A stretch of 64,000 bases of DNA from Burkholderia sp. Bp9143 (GCF_003853645.1 NZ_QTPO01000039.1:19496-83495), one strand, 5' to 3'. Counted from the first letter of the stretch, positions 8,255 to 17,443 are shown. Program-made: numbers and translations. The notes: a model not told the origin generated them from the letters alone.

Positions 8255-9544
8255 TCAGGCCCGGTCGAAGGGGTTGCTCAGCACGATCGTGTCCTCGCGC
8301 TCGGCGCCGGTCGTGATCATCGACACGGGCACGCCCGCGACCGCCTCGACGCGCGCGATGAAATCCTGTGCGGCACGCGGCAGCGCCGCGCGCTCGCGCA
8401 CGCCCTTCACGGTGCCGTCCCACCCGGCGAACGTTTCGTAGACGGGCGTTGCGCGCGCCTGCGCATCGAGGCTTGCGGGCAGATGGTCGACGCGTGCGCC
8501 GTCGAGTTCGTAGCCGACGCACAGCTCGATCGACGCGAAGCCATCGAGCACGTCGAGCTTGGTGAGCGCGAGCGAGTCGATGCCCGAGATCCGGACGGCC
8601 TGCCGCAATTGCGCGGCATCGAGCCATCCGCAGCGGCGCGGCCGGCCCGTGTTGACGCCGAATTCCTGTCCGCGTGCACGCAGCGTTTCGCCGGTGGCGT
8701 CGGTCAGTTCGGTGAGGAACGGGCCGCCACCGACGCGCGTCGCGTACGCCTTGGTCACGCCCAGCACATGGCCGAGTTTCGATGCGCCGAGACCCGTGCC
8801 GGCCGCCGCGGCCGATGCGACGGTGCCCGACGACGTCACGAACGGATACGTGCCCCAGTCGATGTCGAGCATCACGGCCTGCGAGCCCTCGAACAGGATG
8901 CGTTCGCCGCGGTCGTTCGCCTCGTTGAGGTCGGCCCACACGGGACGCACGAACGGCAGGATCTTGGGCGCGATGTCGACCAGCGTTGCCAACATCGCGT
9001 CGCGCGAACACGGCTCGAGCCCCAGGCCGCGGAACCATGCATTGTGGTGATCGACCAGCACGTCGAGCTTGTCGGCAAGACGGCCCGGCTCCGCCAGATC
9101 GGCGATCCGCAGCCCGCGGCGCCCGACCTTGTCCTCGTAGGCAGGCCCGATCCCGCGCAGCGTGGTGCCGATGGATTCGCGACGCAGACGCTCCTGCGCC
9201 TGGTCGATCGCACGGTGAATCGGCAGGACCAGCGTGGCGTTCTCCGCGATCGACAGATTGTCCGGCGTCACCGACAGCCCGAGCGCGGCCATCCGCCCGA
9301 TCTCGGCCAGCAGCGCTTCCGGATCGAGCGCCACGCCGTTGCCGATTACGCCACGCTTGCCGCGCACGATGCCGCTCGGCAGCAGCGCGAGCTTGTACGT
9401 CTTGTCGCCGACAACCAGCGTATGGCCCGCATTGTGGCCGCCGTTGTAGCGGGCGACGAGATCGGCCTGCGCCGCCAGCCAGTCCACGACGCGCCCCTTG
9501 CCTTCGTCACCCCATTGGGCGCCCACCACCACCACGTTCGGCAT
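8255..9544 (-). CDS. purA: Adenylosuccinate synthetase (probable accessory copy)
   Basis: A 429-residue enzyme of normal PurA length, joining IMP and aspartate with GTP to make adenylosuccinate, the first committed step to AMP. The GTP/Mg site QWGDEGKG (residues 10-17, catalytic Asp13) and the NGGHNAGHT loop with His41 are intact. ATLVLPIHRAID, STTLRGIGP-like and GRPRRCGWLD motifs also match. The start MPNVVVVGAQWGDEGKG is the family start. The canonical purA of Burkholderia is expected on chromosome 1, so this is probably a second copy; that is an inference. It is divergent from a GcvA-like LysR across 140 bp, suggesting dedicated regulation. Confidence 0.9.
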   Translation of the reverse strand: MPNVVVVGAQWGDEGKGRVVDWLAAQADLVARYNGGHNAGHTLVVGDKTYKLALLPSGIVRGKRGVIGNGVALDPEALLAEIGRMAALGLSVTPDNLSIAENATLVLPIHRAIDQAQERLRRESIGTTLRGIGPAYEDKVGRRGLRIADLAEPGRLADKLDVLVDHHNAWFRGLGLEPCSRDAMLATLVDIAPKILPFVRPVWADLNEANDRGERILFEGSQAVMLDIDWGTYPFVTSSGTVASAAAAGTGLGASKLGHVLGVTKAYATRVGGGPFLTELTDATGETLRARGQEFGVNTGRPRRCGWLDAAQLRQAVRISGIDSLALTKLDVLDGFASIELCVGYELDGARVDHLPASLDAQARATPVYETFAGWDGTVKGVRERAALPRAAQDFIARVEAVAGVPVSMITTGAEREDTIVLSNPFDRA

Positions 9545-9684
9545 GCTCCATACTCCATGTGAAAAATCCAGACACACATTTCGGCCGTATCGGCCTCTTG
9601 TGTGCCATATTGGCGGAGCAGGACGACCCGATCAAACGATTAAACCTGAGCATTCGCGTGAGTAAATTTCACGCGACACGACGA

Positions 9685-10590
9685 ATGGCCCGACGACTCC
9701 CTCCGTTGAATTCGCTGCGTGCGTTCGAAGCCGCGGCCCGACTCGGCAGTTTCACGCTCGCCGCCGACGAGCTGTGCGTGACGCATGGCGCGATCAGCCG
9801 GCATGTCCAGCAACTGGAGACATGGCTCGGCCGGCCGCTGTTCGAACGGCACAACCGGCGGGTCGAACTGACCGATGCCGGTCGCGCGTACCTCGCCGAG
9901 GTCGGTGCATCGTTCGACCGGATCGCGGTCGCCACCGCGCAGCATTTCGGCCAGGGGCAGCAGCGCGTGCTGCGCGTCAGCGCGCCCGCGACGTTTTCGC
10001 TGCGCTGGCTCGTGCCGAAGCTGTCGTCGTTCCAGGTTGCGCATCCGGCCATCGAGGTACGGCTGTCGACGTCGAACGAGCCGATCGAGAAGCTGCGCGA
10101 CAAGGTCGACCTGATCGTCCGCGGCGGTCCGCAGGCAATAGACGGATATGTCGCCGAGGAATTCCTGTCCGAAGTCCGGCTGCCCGTATGCGCGCCGAAA
10201 CTGCTCGAGGGCAGGCCGTTGCGTACGCCGGCCGATCTCGCCGGCTTCACGCTGCTGCATGCGGCGACTTATCCCCGCATGTGGCCCGAGTGGCTCGCGG
10301 CGGCCGGGCACGCGAATCTGGTGCCGCGGCATTCGCTCACGCTCGAGCATTTCTATCTGACACTGCAAGGCGCGCTCGACGGCCTCGGCGTCGCGATGGG
10401 GCCGATCGCGCTCGTCGCGGACGACATTGCCGAAGGTCGGCTGGTGCAGCCGTTCAGCGAACCGGCACTGCCGCCGTGGCGCTACTTCACTTACGTGGCG
10501 GCCGCTCGCGCGGAGGACGAAGCCGTGCGGGCATTCAAGGATTGGCTGAAAGCGACGGGGAGCGCGGCGGCAGCGGACGCGCGGCGCTGA
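9685..10590 (+). CDS. LysR-family regulator, GcvA-like
   Basis: A 301-residue LysR regulator. The HTH RRLPPLNSLRAFEAAARLGSFTLAADELCVTHGAISRHVQQLETWLGRPLFERH is characteristic of the GcvA/AmpR branch. The effector domain begins near residue 92 (RVLRVSAPATFSLRWLVPKL). It is divergent from purA, so purA is the natural candidate target. An in-frame GTG at 9658 would add nine residues (VSKFHATRR); I prefer the ATG because the family usually begins close to RRLPPLN. No strong ribosome site discriminates. Confidence 0.88.
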   Translation: MARRLPPLNSLRAFEAAARLGSFTLAADELCVTHGAISRHVQQLETWLGRPLFERHNRRVELTDAGRAYLAEVGASFDRIAVATAQHFGQGQQRVLRVSAPATFSLRWLVPKLSSFQVAHPAIEVRLSTSNEPIEKLRDKVDLIVRGGPQAIDGYVAEEFLSEVRLPVCAPKLLEGRPLRTPADLAGFTLLHAATYPRMWPEWLAAAGHANLVPRHSLTLEHFYLTLQGALDGLGVAMGPIALVADDIAEGRLVQPFSEPALPPWRYFTYVAAARAEDEAVRAFKDWLKATGSAAAADARR

Positions 10591-10880
10591 CTGAGTCGGC
10601 TGCGGTCGGTCAGTTGGTGCGGTTTCGAGCGCGCCGTTGCGCCGGCCCGAATTGCTTGTGCATGAATGTCTATCGTCTCACGATTCATGCGACGATTTTC
10701 GTATTCTGTAGGATTCCTCTGAGATTGGATATGGTGGACTCCCGACTCGTTCATGGAGGGCAGGAAGGTTCGACGCATGTCGAATTGCTCATCCAAAAAC
10801 AAAGGATATCGAATCAATTAATACGGATGCGATGCCTGCATGGTGCGCCCGGACGCGCATCGCATTTCCGCAGCAGAAAC
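10591..10880. other. Intergenic region after the LysR gene
   Basis: 290 bp between convergent genes, moderately AT-rich around 10680-10830. I see no gene, and no structure other than the terminator that follows it. Confidence 0.4.
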
Positions 10881-10910
10881 GACAAGCCCCGGCTCGAGCC
10901 GGGGCTTGTC
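10881..10910 (-). terminator. 30-bp perfect palindrome, terminator
   Basis: GACAAGCCCCGGCTC (10881-10895) and GAGCCGGGGCTTGTC (10896-10910) are exact complements with no spacer. It lies 14 bp past the stop of the minus-strand DUF4148 gene and may also stop transcription from the LysR gene. A weak T-rich context makes it a hairpin-type stop. Confidence 0.75.
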
Positions 10911-10923
10911 GCGCGGTGGACGC

Positions 10924-11241
10924 TTATTGGCTTGCGCCAGCGGCGCCGGCCGCCTTCTTTTCGGCGTTCTGCAGGTTCTGCGGATAATTCGGATCGTTGG
11001 CCGCCGGCTTGTAGCCGGCATCTTCAAGTTTCTTCAGTTCCGCGTTGTTCTTCGCGCGCGCTGCCTTGTGTTCGGCTTTGCGTTTTGCTCGTGCTGCCTT
11101 GCGTGCTTCAGCCTTCGCGGCCTTCGCATCCTGTGCAGCCGGTGCGCTGGCGTCGGTCTGCGCGAACACCGGAGCGGCCGAGCCGAAGAGGAACGCTGCT
11201 GCCGTAGCAGCCAGCGTCAGTTTTTTGATCTGGATTCGCAT
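10924..11241 (-). CDS. DUF4148 small secreted protein, Ala/Lys-rich
   Basis: A 105-residue secreted protein. The signal peptide is MRIQIKKLTLAATAAAFLFGSAAPVFA (cleavage near residue 27). A very Ala/Lys/Arg-rich middle follows (residues 35-70), then the DUF4148 signature ELKKLEDAGYKPAANDPNYP. Function unknown. Compared with the protein at 5431-5742, the charged linker is new and might bind envelope polymers; that is speculation. It is the last gene before the replication origin region. Confidence 0.85.
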   Translation of the reverse strand: MRIQIKKLTLAATAAAFLFGSAAPVFAQTDASAPAAQDAKAAKAEARKAARAKRKAEHKAARAKNNAELKKLEDAGYKPAANDPNYPQNLQNAEKKAAGAAGASQ

Positions 11242-12831
11242 CGCTGAACTCTCTTTTCTGATTAGTCAAGGATTGAAAGCACATCGAGATACCGCCCCTG
11301 CCCCTGATCGGTCTTCATGTCGCGATCAGGGCTTTTGCATCATAACCGCGTTGTAAAAAATGTGGCGCCATCGTGCGCACATTCCCGGGATACACGTATG
11401 GGATACGTCGTATCGTCACGTGTCCCGCGTGCCCGTCCGATCCTCGTTGCGCCGGGACCACGGCAATGCATCGCGCCCGGGAATCACGCGACGGGCACGA
11501 CCGGGGCAACCGTGTGACGAAGCGAATTGTTCCGTCGATACGATGCGGGTTGCCGATGAAGATGAGATCCGTTTCGGCGCTTCGCGCGCTCGTACGAGGC
11601 CAACTGTTTCACCCGTGGAATCTGCTGCTCGCACAACGCGATCGCCGCCTCATGAGCGGGACATGCGCCGGAATCGAGGACCCATGCTGCGTTCGCTATC
11701 GCGCGAACGACAGTTCCTCCCATAAACAACCACGATTCATTCTGTGCCGAGTCCGCCCCGTTCCGCTGCATGTCGACCCGATACGGTGCGAACGATCGGG
11801 TAACCGATCGCCGCATGCATGGTTACCTGTCCGGCACGATACGTCTCCATTTGTGGGAGATGACGTTTGCGGGCAAAGACGACATCTGCCGCACAAGGTG
11901 AACGCTTCGATCGGCATTCGTTCACGATTGCGCAAGGGCATCACGCGAACGGTCGCATGTGCGAATGCGCGGCGCGCGTCATCGTGCCGACGTCACGAAG
12001 AGTCTTGAGCCTGTGCGACGAGGACGCCCGCACGTCCGGCGCTGGGTGCATGGCTCACAGCTTTTCCATCGGGTGCCCGGGTCTTGTGTGGACGTGCCAC
12101 GCGAACGGTTTATCAATCCGAGAGCACCTTGTCGGTGAGCTTTTACAGGACCCGCCGACGTCCGGCGGTGAGAATTTTCGGGATTCGAATGCCGATCTGG
12201 TGAGGGTGAGCTTTGTTGACGGCGCTCGCCTCACGTTCGGGGCAATGCCGCAATCGCCGTGCTCGAGCCACCCTTGATCGCCGTCTCGCCGGCACAGGGA
12301 TGCGATTCTTGTCCAGCCGATCGCGACACAGTACCGATTCCGGTACCGCCCAAAGGTAGAAAACTGCGAGGCTGAATGAGCGAAGCAAGAGCCAGGGGAT
12401 GGGGTCCGAGCACAGGTCGCTGACTGAAAAGTGCCGGATAGGCCGGCGCGCGATAGCCGAAGACTTATCCACGCAAGCGCCGGCACAGACGCCAAAAAAA
12501 CTGCTTGCGGATGGATTCCGACGATTTCTCACTGCTGTGAGGGAAGCCGGCGATATTCCCGTGTCGGTGGCGACGGCCGTTGCCTGCGGGTAATCCCTGA
12601 TGGGAAACATACCGCTGTGGGCGTTTCCCGATCCCATAGATGGGAACCTATGCCCTGAAAACGTCGATTCCTTCCCATAAGTTTCTACGTTTGAGCACTT
12701 GTTAGTGGGTACTTACCTCCGTGGGAAGCCTTGTCAGGACTGGAAGGCCTACAGAATAAGGGCAAATATCGGGCGGTTCCACAGGCCGGAGGCCCAGATT
12801 GCTGTGCTTGTCGACCTTCTTGGTTCGCTTT
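11242..12831. other. Gene-free region left of the origin
   Basis: About 1.6 kb in which no reading frame on either strand has a recognisable domain or a credible ribosome site. The right part (12465 onward) holds a DnaA-box-like site and a few GGTA/CCCATAA iteron fragments, for example a minus-strand iteron-like unit at 12671-12689. The left part (11300-12450) may be decayed coding DNA, but I could not identify it. Confidence 0.45.
12465..12473 (+). promoter_or_regulatory. DnaA-box-like site
   Basis: TTATCCACG matches the consensus TTATNCACA at eight of nine positions. Near-matches on the other strand occur at 13011-13019 (TGTGGATTT) and 13055-13063 (TGTGGATAT), inside the iteron array. Together they suggest a DnaA contribution to initiation here. 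Confidence 0.5.
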
Positions 12832-13646
12832 GGTAGCGATTTATGGGGGCTGTTTTTCTGCACAGGCACACGTGTGTTTACATCTTTGGTAAACAACGTT
12901 TACTTCTTTAACTACTTTTAGACGGCTCACAGCCTTGCCTGACAAGGGTTTGACAGGGGTTCGGTACCCATTTATGGGGGCACAGGCGGAAGAGTATGGG
13001 GCTTCAGGTCTGTGGATTTGGGGAATCGGGTACCGAGTTGTGGGAAATAGGGGTTGTGGATATGGGGCACGCGTAGCCTGTTATGGGATTTGGGCCCAAA
13101 AACGCTTCAGGTAGCCCTCTATGGGGGAATCCATTGGTAGCCATTTATGGTGCGTTCTTGCGGATCTGCCAACGGTGCCGGGCACAGCATTTTATGTTGG
13201 GTTGCCGGTTATGGGGCGGATTTCAGGTAGTTCTTTATGGGGGCCTGCATTGAGCGCATGATCCCGTTTTGCTCGCTCCTTCGGTTGCAGGGTCCCATAA
13301 ACAGGATAAGCCCGGCGGAAAGGTTACCTTCTGTGGGGAAATTTGAAGGTAGTCATCCATGGGAAACATTTTCGGCTGCCGAGCATGCATGAAGACAAAA
13401 CGCCAGGCCGGTGGATTTCGACAGGTACCCGTTCATGGGATGCATCAAAGGTAGTGTGTTATGGGAGGATGCCGATCGTGTTGCACGGCACCACGAATCG
13501 GGTTCGCAAATCCCGTTCCGATCGATTGTTTCCCATGAATGGGTACCTTCAGTTGGGCAAGTCCTGTGCCGGATCCTGGTGACAGACCGCACAGGTAGCA
13601 GCCTTTGGGAGCTGTTTTTGGCCGAAAGGTATATGGATATGGGGCC
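12832..13646. repeat. Iteron array of the secondary-replicon origin
   Basis: Nineteen-base units of the form GGTA(G/C)-N6-TATGGGRRV recur. Plus-strand copies start at 12832, 12963, 13029, 13110, 13136, 13226, 13348, 13424, 13450, 13594 and 13628, and a minus-strand copy spans 13529-13547. Weaker copies start at 13072, 13200 and 13322. Example units are GGTAGCGATTTATGGGGGC and GGTACCCATTTATGGGGGC. Spacing is irregular. Rep_3-family initiators bind such iterons to open the origin and to limit copy number, and the matching initiator gene starts 150 bp downstream. Confidence 0.85.
12872..12920. other. AT-rich segment, candidate DNA unwinding element
   Basis: A locally AT-rich stretch sits between the first two iterons. 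It contains GTTTAC at 12876 and 12898 and the complementary GTAAAC at 12889. Its position in the array is where an unwinding element is expected. A second AT-rich stretch at 13653-13681, just before rep, is an alternative. Confidence 0.45.
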
Positions 13647-13795
13647 CCGCACAAATCAAAAAACTGGAATTTTTCCTTTTGTGACGCTGAGTTAGCAGCG
13701 ATAGTGAAAGTAATGCTGGAGAAAGAGACGTTGCTCGGCGGCTTGAAAAGGTATAAAGTCCGCCATCAACACGGTCACCTTCTCCGGACATCACG

Positions 13796-15112
13796 ATGCC
13801 GCGCAAGCCCGCAATCAAAGGCTCCGACAAGCAGGTTTCGCTATTTCAGACGCCCGAGCCTCCCGATCTTCTGCGCAAGGCGGTCCAGGCAATCCATATC
13901 GCTCCGAAGTCCGGAAAGATCGGTCTGCAGCAGCGCAAGATGTTCAGCTCGCTGATCAAGAACGCCCTTCGTCAGGAAGCGTTCGAGCCCGGCCGGACGA
14001 GTTTCTCGATCTCGATCGCCGCGCTCTCGCACGAAAGCGGGTTGAACAGCAACAACACGAAGTACGTGAAGGACACGGTCAACTCGCTGATCAGTACCGT
14101 CGTCAACTGGGACTACCTGGCCGCGGACCGCTCGACGGTGTGGAAGGCGTCGGGCCTGCTCGCCGGCGCCGAGCTCGAGCAATCGGTGCTGAAGTACAGT
14201 TTCTCCGATCAGATTCGCAGCGAGCTGCTCAATCCGGAGATCTACGCGCTCATCGATATGCGGATCGCGCGCGAGTTTCGGCGCTCGCACTCGCTTGCCC
14301 TATGGGAAAACACGGTGCGCTACGAGGGGATCGGCATCACGGCGAAGATTCCGCTGCCAAAATTCCGTGATCTCATCCTCGGTCAGGACAAGGCATCGCA
14401 GTCGTACAAGGAGTACAAGCTCTTCAAGAGCAAGGTCCTGGTGCCGTGCATTCAGGAGGTGAACGAAGTTTCCGACCATATGCTCGAACTGATCGAACAC
14501 AAGTCAGGTCGCAGCGTGGAGGCCGTCCAGTTCAAGGTGACGCGCAAGCAGAGCGCGGATATGGTCGAGGAAGGCGACGTCAAGAACGAAGCACTCGTCG
14601 ACGAGGTCGCCAAGTTCGGCATCCCGCGTTCGGAAGCGCGCCGGTTGATCACGCAGTACGGCGTGCAGCGCATCAAGGCGGCAATCGCCTATACGCTCAA
14701 TCGGACTACGAAGAAGAACGCAGCGCCGGTCGACAACGTCGCCGCGTATTTCCGCAAGGCGCTGACGCACGGCTATACGCTTGCCGACGGGCAGGGGACC
14801 GAAACGGCCGCGCCGGCAAAGGAATCCGCGCAGAGCAAGCAGGAACAGATTCGCGACAAATACCTGGCTGCGAAGGTCGACGAAGCCGGTGCGTATTTCC
14901 GTGAGCTCGAGATCGACGACCAGACCAAGCTGATCGAGCGCTACAACGAGACGGTGGCCGGTTCGAAGGATCTCACGCTGTCGCCGAAGAAGAAGGCGAG
15001 CAAGCTGGCGCAAACCAGTTTCTTCCGGTGGCTGGCGCTCGATACCTGGGGCGAACCGACCTCGGACGACTTGCTGGAATTCCTGCTGAAAAGCAGCCTC
15101 GCGACCAACTGA
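13796..15112 (+). CDS. rep: Replication initiator protein, Rep_3 / RepB family
   Basis: A 438-residue initiator with the two winged-helix domains of iteron-binding Rep proteins. WH1 spans about residues 20-150 (VQAIHIAPKSGKIGLQQRKMFSSLIKNAL, ISIAALSHESGLNSNNTKYVKDTVNSL). WH2 is at about 150-260 (IDMRIAREFRRSHSLALWENTVRYEGIG, then IPLPKFRDLILGQDKASQSYKEYKLFKSKVLVPCIQEVNEVSD). A further 170-residue C-terminal region is longer than in small-plasmid Reps and is seen in chromid-type initiators. It probably binds the iteron array just upstream and recruits DnaA and helicase. It converges with parB; a long hairpin separates the stops. Confidence 0.9.
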   Translation: MPRKPAIKGSDKQVSLFQTPEPPDLLRKAVQAIHIAPKSGKIGLQQRKMFSSLIKNALRQEAFEPGRTSFSISIAALSHESGLNSNNTKYVKDTVNSLISTVVNWDYLAADRSTVWKASGLLAGAELEQSVLKYSFSDQIRSELLNPEIYALIDMRIAREFRRSHSLALWENTVRYEGIGITAKIPLPKFRDLILGQDKASQSYKEYKLFKSKVLVPCIQEVNEVSDHMLELIEHKSGRSVEAVQFKVTRKQSADMVEEGDVKNEALVDEVAKFGIPRSEARRLITQYGVQRIKAAIAYTLNRTTKKNAAPVDNVAAYFRKALTHGYTLADGQGTETAAPAKESAQSKQEQIRDKYLAAKVDEAGAYFRELEIDDQTKLIERYNETVAGSKDLTLSPKKKASKLAQTSFFRWLALDTWGEPTSDDLLEFLLKSSLATN

Positions 15113-15114
15113 TC

Positions 15115-15189
15115 AAGGCCTCGCAGCCTGGCATGCGCCGTGCGCCGGATTTCATCCGGCTGCGCCGTGCCATGCAGGTGCGGGGCCTT
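15115..15189. terminator. Bidirectional terminator between rep and parB
   Basis: Nested arms AAGGCC (15115-15120)/GGCCTT (15184-15189), GGCA/TGCC and a tight CCGGAT-TTC-ATCCGG core form a long imperfect hairpin between the two convergent stop codons. The outer AAGG/CCTT ends supply a T-tract on each strand. Confidence 0.7.
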
Positions 15190-15201
15190 TGTCTTGCGCG
15201 C

Positions 15202-16233
15202 CTACTTTTGCGCGGCTGCCGCCAGTTCAGCGACGTATGCGTCGATTACGGTCTTGAGCCGGTCGGCGAGTGCTTCCTGGTGGGACGTATCGACGCCCTT
15301 CAGTTGCAGATCCAGACGCCCGTCCGGATAGGTCTTCAGCTGACCGATCGCGCGTGATTCGAGCGCGAAATCGTGACGCGCGCTGTAGCGCGTGCGCCCC
15401 GTCTTCTTGTTGCCGTCGCTCTGCGCGCGCAGGAAATTCTCGAGGTCGCGTACCGACTTCTTCCGGTCGATCACCGCCGTGAGCAGACGGTCGGCAGCCG
15501 GTTCGCCCAGGCGTTCGAAAATCAGCTTCAGGAAGTACGCCGCCTGCAGGCCGACCACATCGTTCGCGCTGGCCATCCGTTCGAGCAGTGTATTGGGCAG
15601 TGCGTTCAGCGACAGCGTCTTGCTGATCGACGCCTTGTCCTTGCCGATCTTTTCCGCGAGCGTGTTCTGGTCGGGGAAGACCTTTTCATCGAGAAGGCGC
15701 TTCCACGCGACCGCATCGTCGAAGATCGTCTGGCGCTCGTGATCGTGGTTGGCGCGATACGCGATCGTATAGAGCTGCTCGGGCGTGTGGTCCGTGCGGA
15801 ACGTCGCGTCGATCGTTTCGTCGCCGTTGATGCTCGTCGCGCGCAGGCGGCGTTGCCCGTCGATCACGACGAGCTTGCCGGGAAAGTCCGGGAGACGCGT
15901 GACCTTGATCGGCTCGATCTGCCCTTCCCGCTTCAGCGTCAGTGCGAGCTCGTGCAGGCTCGACTCCGAATAGAACACGCGCGGGTTGAACGGGTTCGGG
16001 ATGCAGTCCTTGACCGCGACCTTCTGCGGCGCGCCGAGGTCGATCGCGTCGGCGGGTGTGGCCGAGGTCGGGGCGACGGAGGGGGCGGCTTCGACGGTGG
16101 GATTCGACGCGGGCGTCGGCTCGGGCAGGCGCGTTTCCAGCGCCGCGTTTTCCTGCGCGAGCCCGCGCAGCAGGCCGGCCGCGAGATGCAGGTTGCCGGT
16201 CGGCTTCTTCTCTTTCGATGTGTCCTTAGCCAT
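15202..16233 (-). CDS. parB: Chromosome/plasmid partition protein ParB
   Basis: A 343-residue ParB/Spo0J-family protein. After a disordered Pro/Ala-rich leader (1-66), the CTP-binding ParB domain runs from about 70 to 170 (CIPNPFNPRVFYSESSLHELALTLKREGQIEPIKV, VVIDGQRRLRA at 122-131). The HTH follows (TLAEKIGKDKASISKTLSLNALP, about 195-218), then a C-terminal dimerisation region. The usual GERR motif reads GQRR here (126-129). The ATG lies inside the parA 3' end (8-base overlap), so they are co-translated. It should load on the nearby 16-bp palindromes and spread. Confidence 0.92.
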   Translation of the reverse strand: MAKDTSKEKKPTGNLHLAAGLLRGLAQENAALETRLPEPTPASNPTVEAAPSVAPTSATPADAIDLGAPQKVAVKDCIPNPFNPRVFYSESSLHELALTLKREGQIEPIKVTRLPDFPGKLVVIDGQRRLRATSINGDETIDATFRTDHTPEQLYTIAYRANHDHERQTIFDDAVAWKRLLDEKVFPDQNTLAEKIGKDKASISKTLSLNALPNTLLERMASANDVVGLQAAYFLKLIFERLGEPAADRLLTAVIDRKKSVRDLENFLRAQSDGNKKTGRTRYSARHDFALESRAIGQLKTYPDGRLDLQLKGVDTSHQEALADRLKTVIDAYVAELAAAAQK

Positions 16234-16921
16234 GAGCGGCTCCAGTAGCGCGCGTCGACGCGATGTATTGGGCCATTTCGGTGACCAGCCTCTCGATTTC
16301 CGAGCGGGCTTCCTTCAGCCCCTTCAGGTATCGATTGTGATGATGGATCGTGGTGCCGAGGGCGAACGTCTGCCGATAGACCTCGCGCTGCGCGATCTGG
16401 CTGTCGAGCAGATGCTCCCCTATTTCTTCAGCCCTTAGAATTTTTAAAATTTCTTCACGCATTTTAGTTTTTCCATTGACGCTATTCAGCATCAGCGCGG
16501 AAGACAAATTCGGGTTCCGAACCGCACGCATCGACTCGATCATGCGAATCATCGCGACGGTGCTGTACAGGTCGGCCGGCGACGGGGACAGCGGCACGAG
16601 ACAGAAGTCGGCGACTTCGAGCACGGACGCGATGCGCGGGTCTTCCAGGTTACCCGGGCAGTCGACGACGATCACATCGAAATTTGCGTCCTGCTTCTTG
16701 ATCTCGCCGCCGATACCGCGACCAGCGGGGGCCAATGATAGAACGGTCATCGGGAGCGTATTTTCCCCGCTCGTGACCCATCTGACCGACGTGCCTTGAG
16801 GGTCAGCATCGATCAAGGCGACCTTGTTGCCGCCGGCCTCGAAGGCCGCCGCGATATTGACGGAGATGGTCGTCTTTCCAGTACCACCTTTTTGATTACT
16901 GACGGCGATCTTGAAAGCCAT
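16226..16921 (-). CDS. parA: Partition ATPase ParA
   Basis: A 231-residue ParA of the small, HTH-less (type Ib-like) length. The deviant Walker A KGGTGKTT has the signature Lys11 and P-loop Lys16. Walker A' is in ALIDADPQGT and Walker B in FDVIVVDCPG. It moves ParB-parS complexes using nucleoid DNA as a track. The start is supported by GGAGG seven bases before the ATG. Since it lacks an N-terminal HTH, operon autorepression would have to come from ParB, whose sites lie upstream. Confidence 0.92.
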   Translation of the reverse strand: MAFKIAVSNQKGGTGKTTISVNIAAAFEAGGNKVALIDADPQGTSVRWVTSGENTLPMTVLSLAPAGRGIGGEIKKQDANFDVIVVDCPGNLEDPRIASVLEVADFCLVPLSPSPADLYSTVAMIRMIESMRAVRNPNLSSALMLNSVNGKTKMREEILKILRAEEIGEHLLDSQIAQREVYRQTFALGTTIHHHNRYLKGLKEARSEIERLVTEMAQYIASTRATGAAHG

Positions 16922-17016
16922 TAAATTCCTCCAAGGAGTTTTGCGTAATATATGCAGTTGTTGTTGAAAAGTCCAGAAAAGTGTTAGATGAGCAGAGAAA
17001 TTCTCTGATTGATGTA

Positions 17017-17032
17017 GTTGTCACGTGACAAG
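17017..17032. other. parS: parS-type palindrome, copy 1 of cluster
   Basis: GTTGTCACGTGACAAG: one mismatch, at the last base, from the perfect 16-bp palindrome. It is 96 bp upstream of the parA start, so ParB binding could also repress parAB. Confidence 0.75.
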
Positions 17033-17257
17033 CAGGCCAAATGGCTGGCAAATGATTCGTGATTTGAAATCAAATTAAAAATAGAAACTGATGACGTTTC
17101 ACACGAAATGGAATTTGCTAATCGAGCGCTGAGGACTTCAGCGCTGAAAGCAACAAGAAATCACAGTGCGGATTCACGGATGATTTCGTTATTGTTCTGG
17201 AAACGCTGGTGCAGTTCTGCCATCGACTTGCGAGCCGGAACGGCATCGGAATCCGCA

Positions 17258-17273
17258 GTTGTCACGTGACAAG
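17258..17273. other. parS: parS-type palindrome, copy 2
   Basis: GTTGTCACGTGACAAG, the same one-base variant as copy 1. Confidence 0.75.
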
Positions 17274-17401
17274 TCGATACGGCTGACAAGGGACCGCAAA
17301 TGCACGTGGATGGGGAGTATGCGGATTCGACGTGCGGTGGTGATTCTGCGGATTTTTCCCTCTTTCCTTTTTAATGCAGTTTGCGCTCAGCTATAACAGC
17401 T

Positions 17402-17443
17402 GGTGCCGGTGCCGGTGCCGGTGCCGGTGCTGGTGCTGGTGCG
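17402..17443 (+). repeat. Hexanucleotide tandem repeat (GGTGCC/GGTGCT)n
   Basis: Seven direct hexamers: four GGTGCC, two GGTGCT and one GGTGCG. Three CGACTG-like hexamers follow (about 17443-17460). It lies in non-coding DNA between parS copies and may vary in length between strains. Confidence 0.8.

Noticed and set aside
8255..9544. PurZ-type synthetase for 2-aminoadenine
   Set aside because: The catalytic Asp in WGDEGKG, lost in PurZ, is present.
11360..12640. Several 100-200-codon frames left of the origin
   Set aside because: No ribosome sites, family features or consistent frame; composition is that of random GC-rich DNA.
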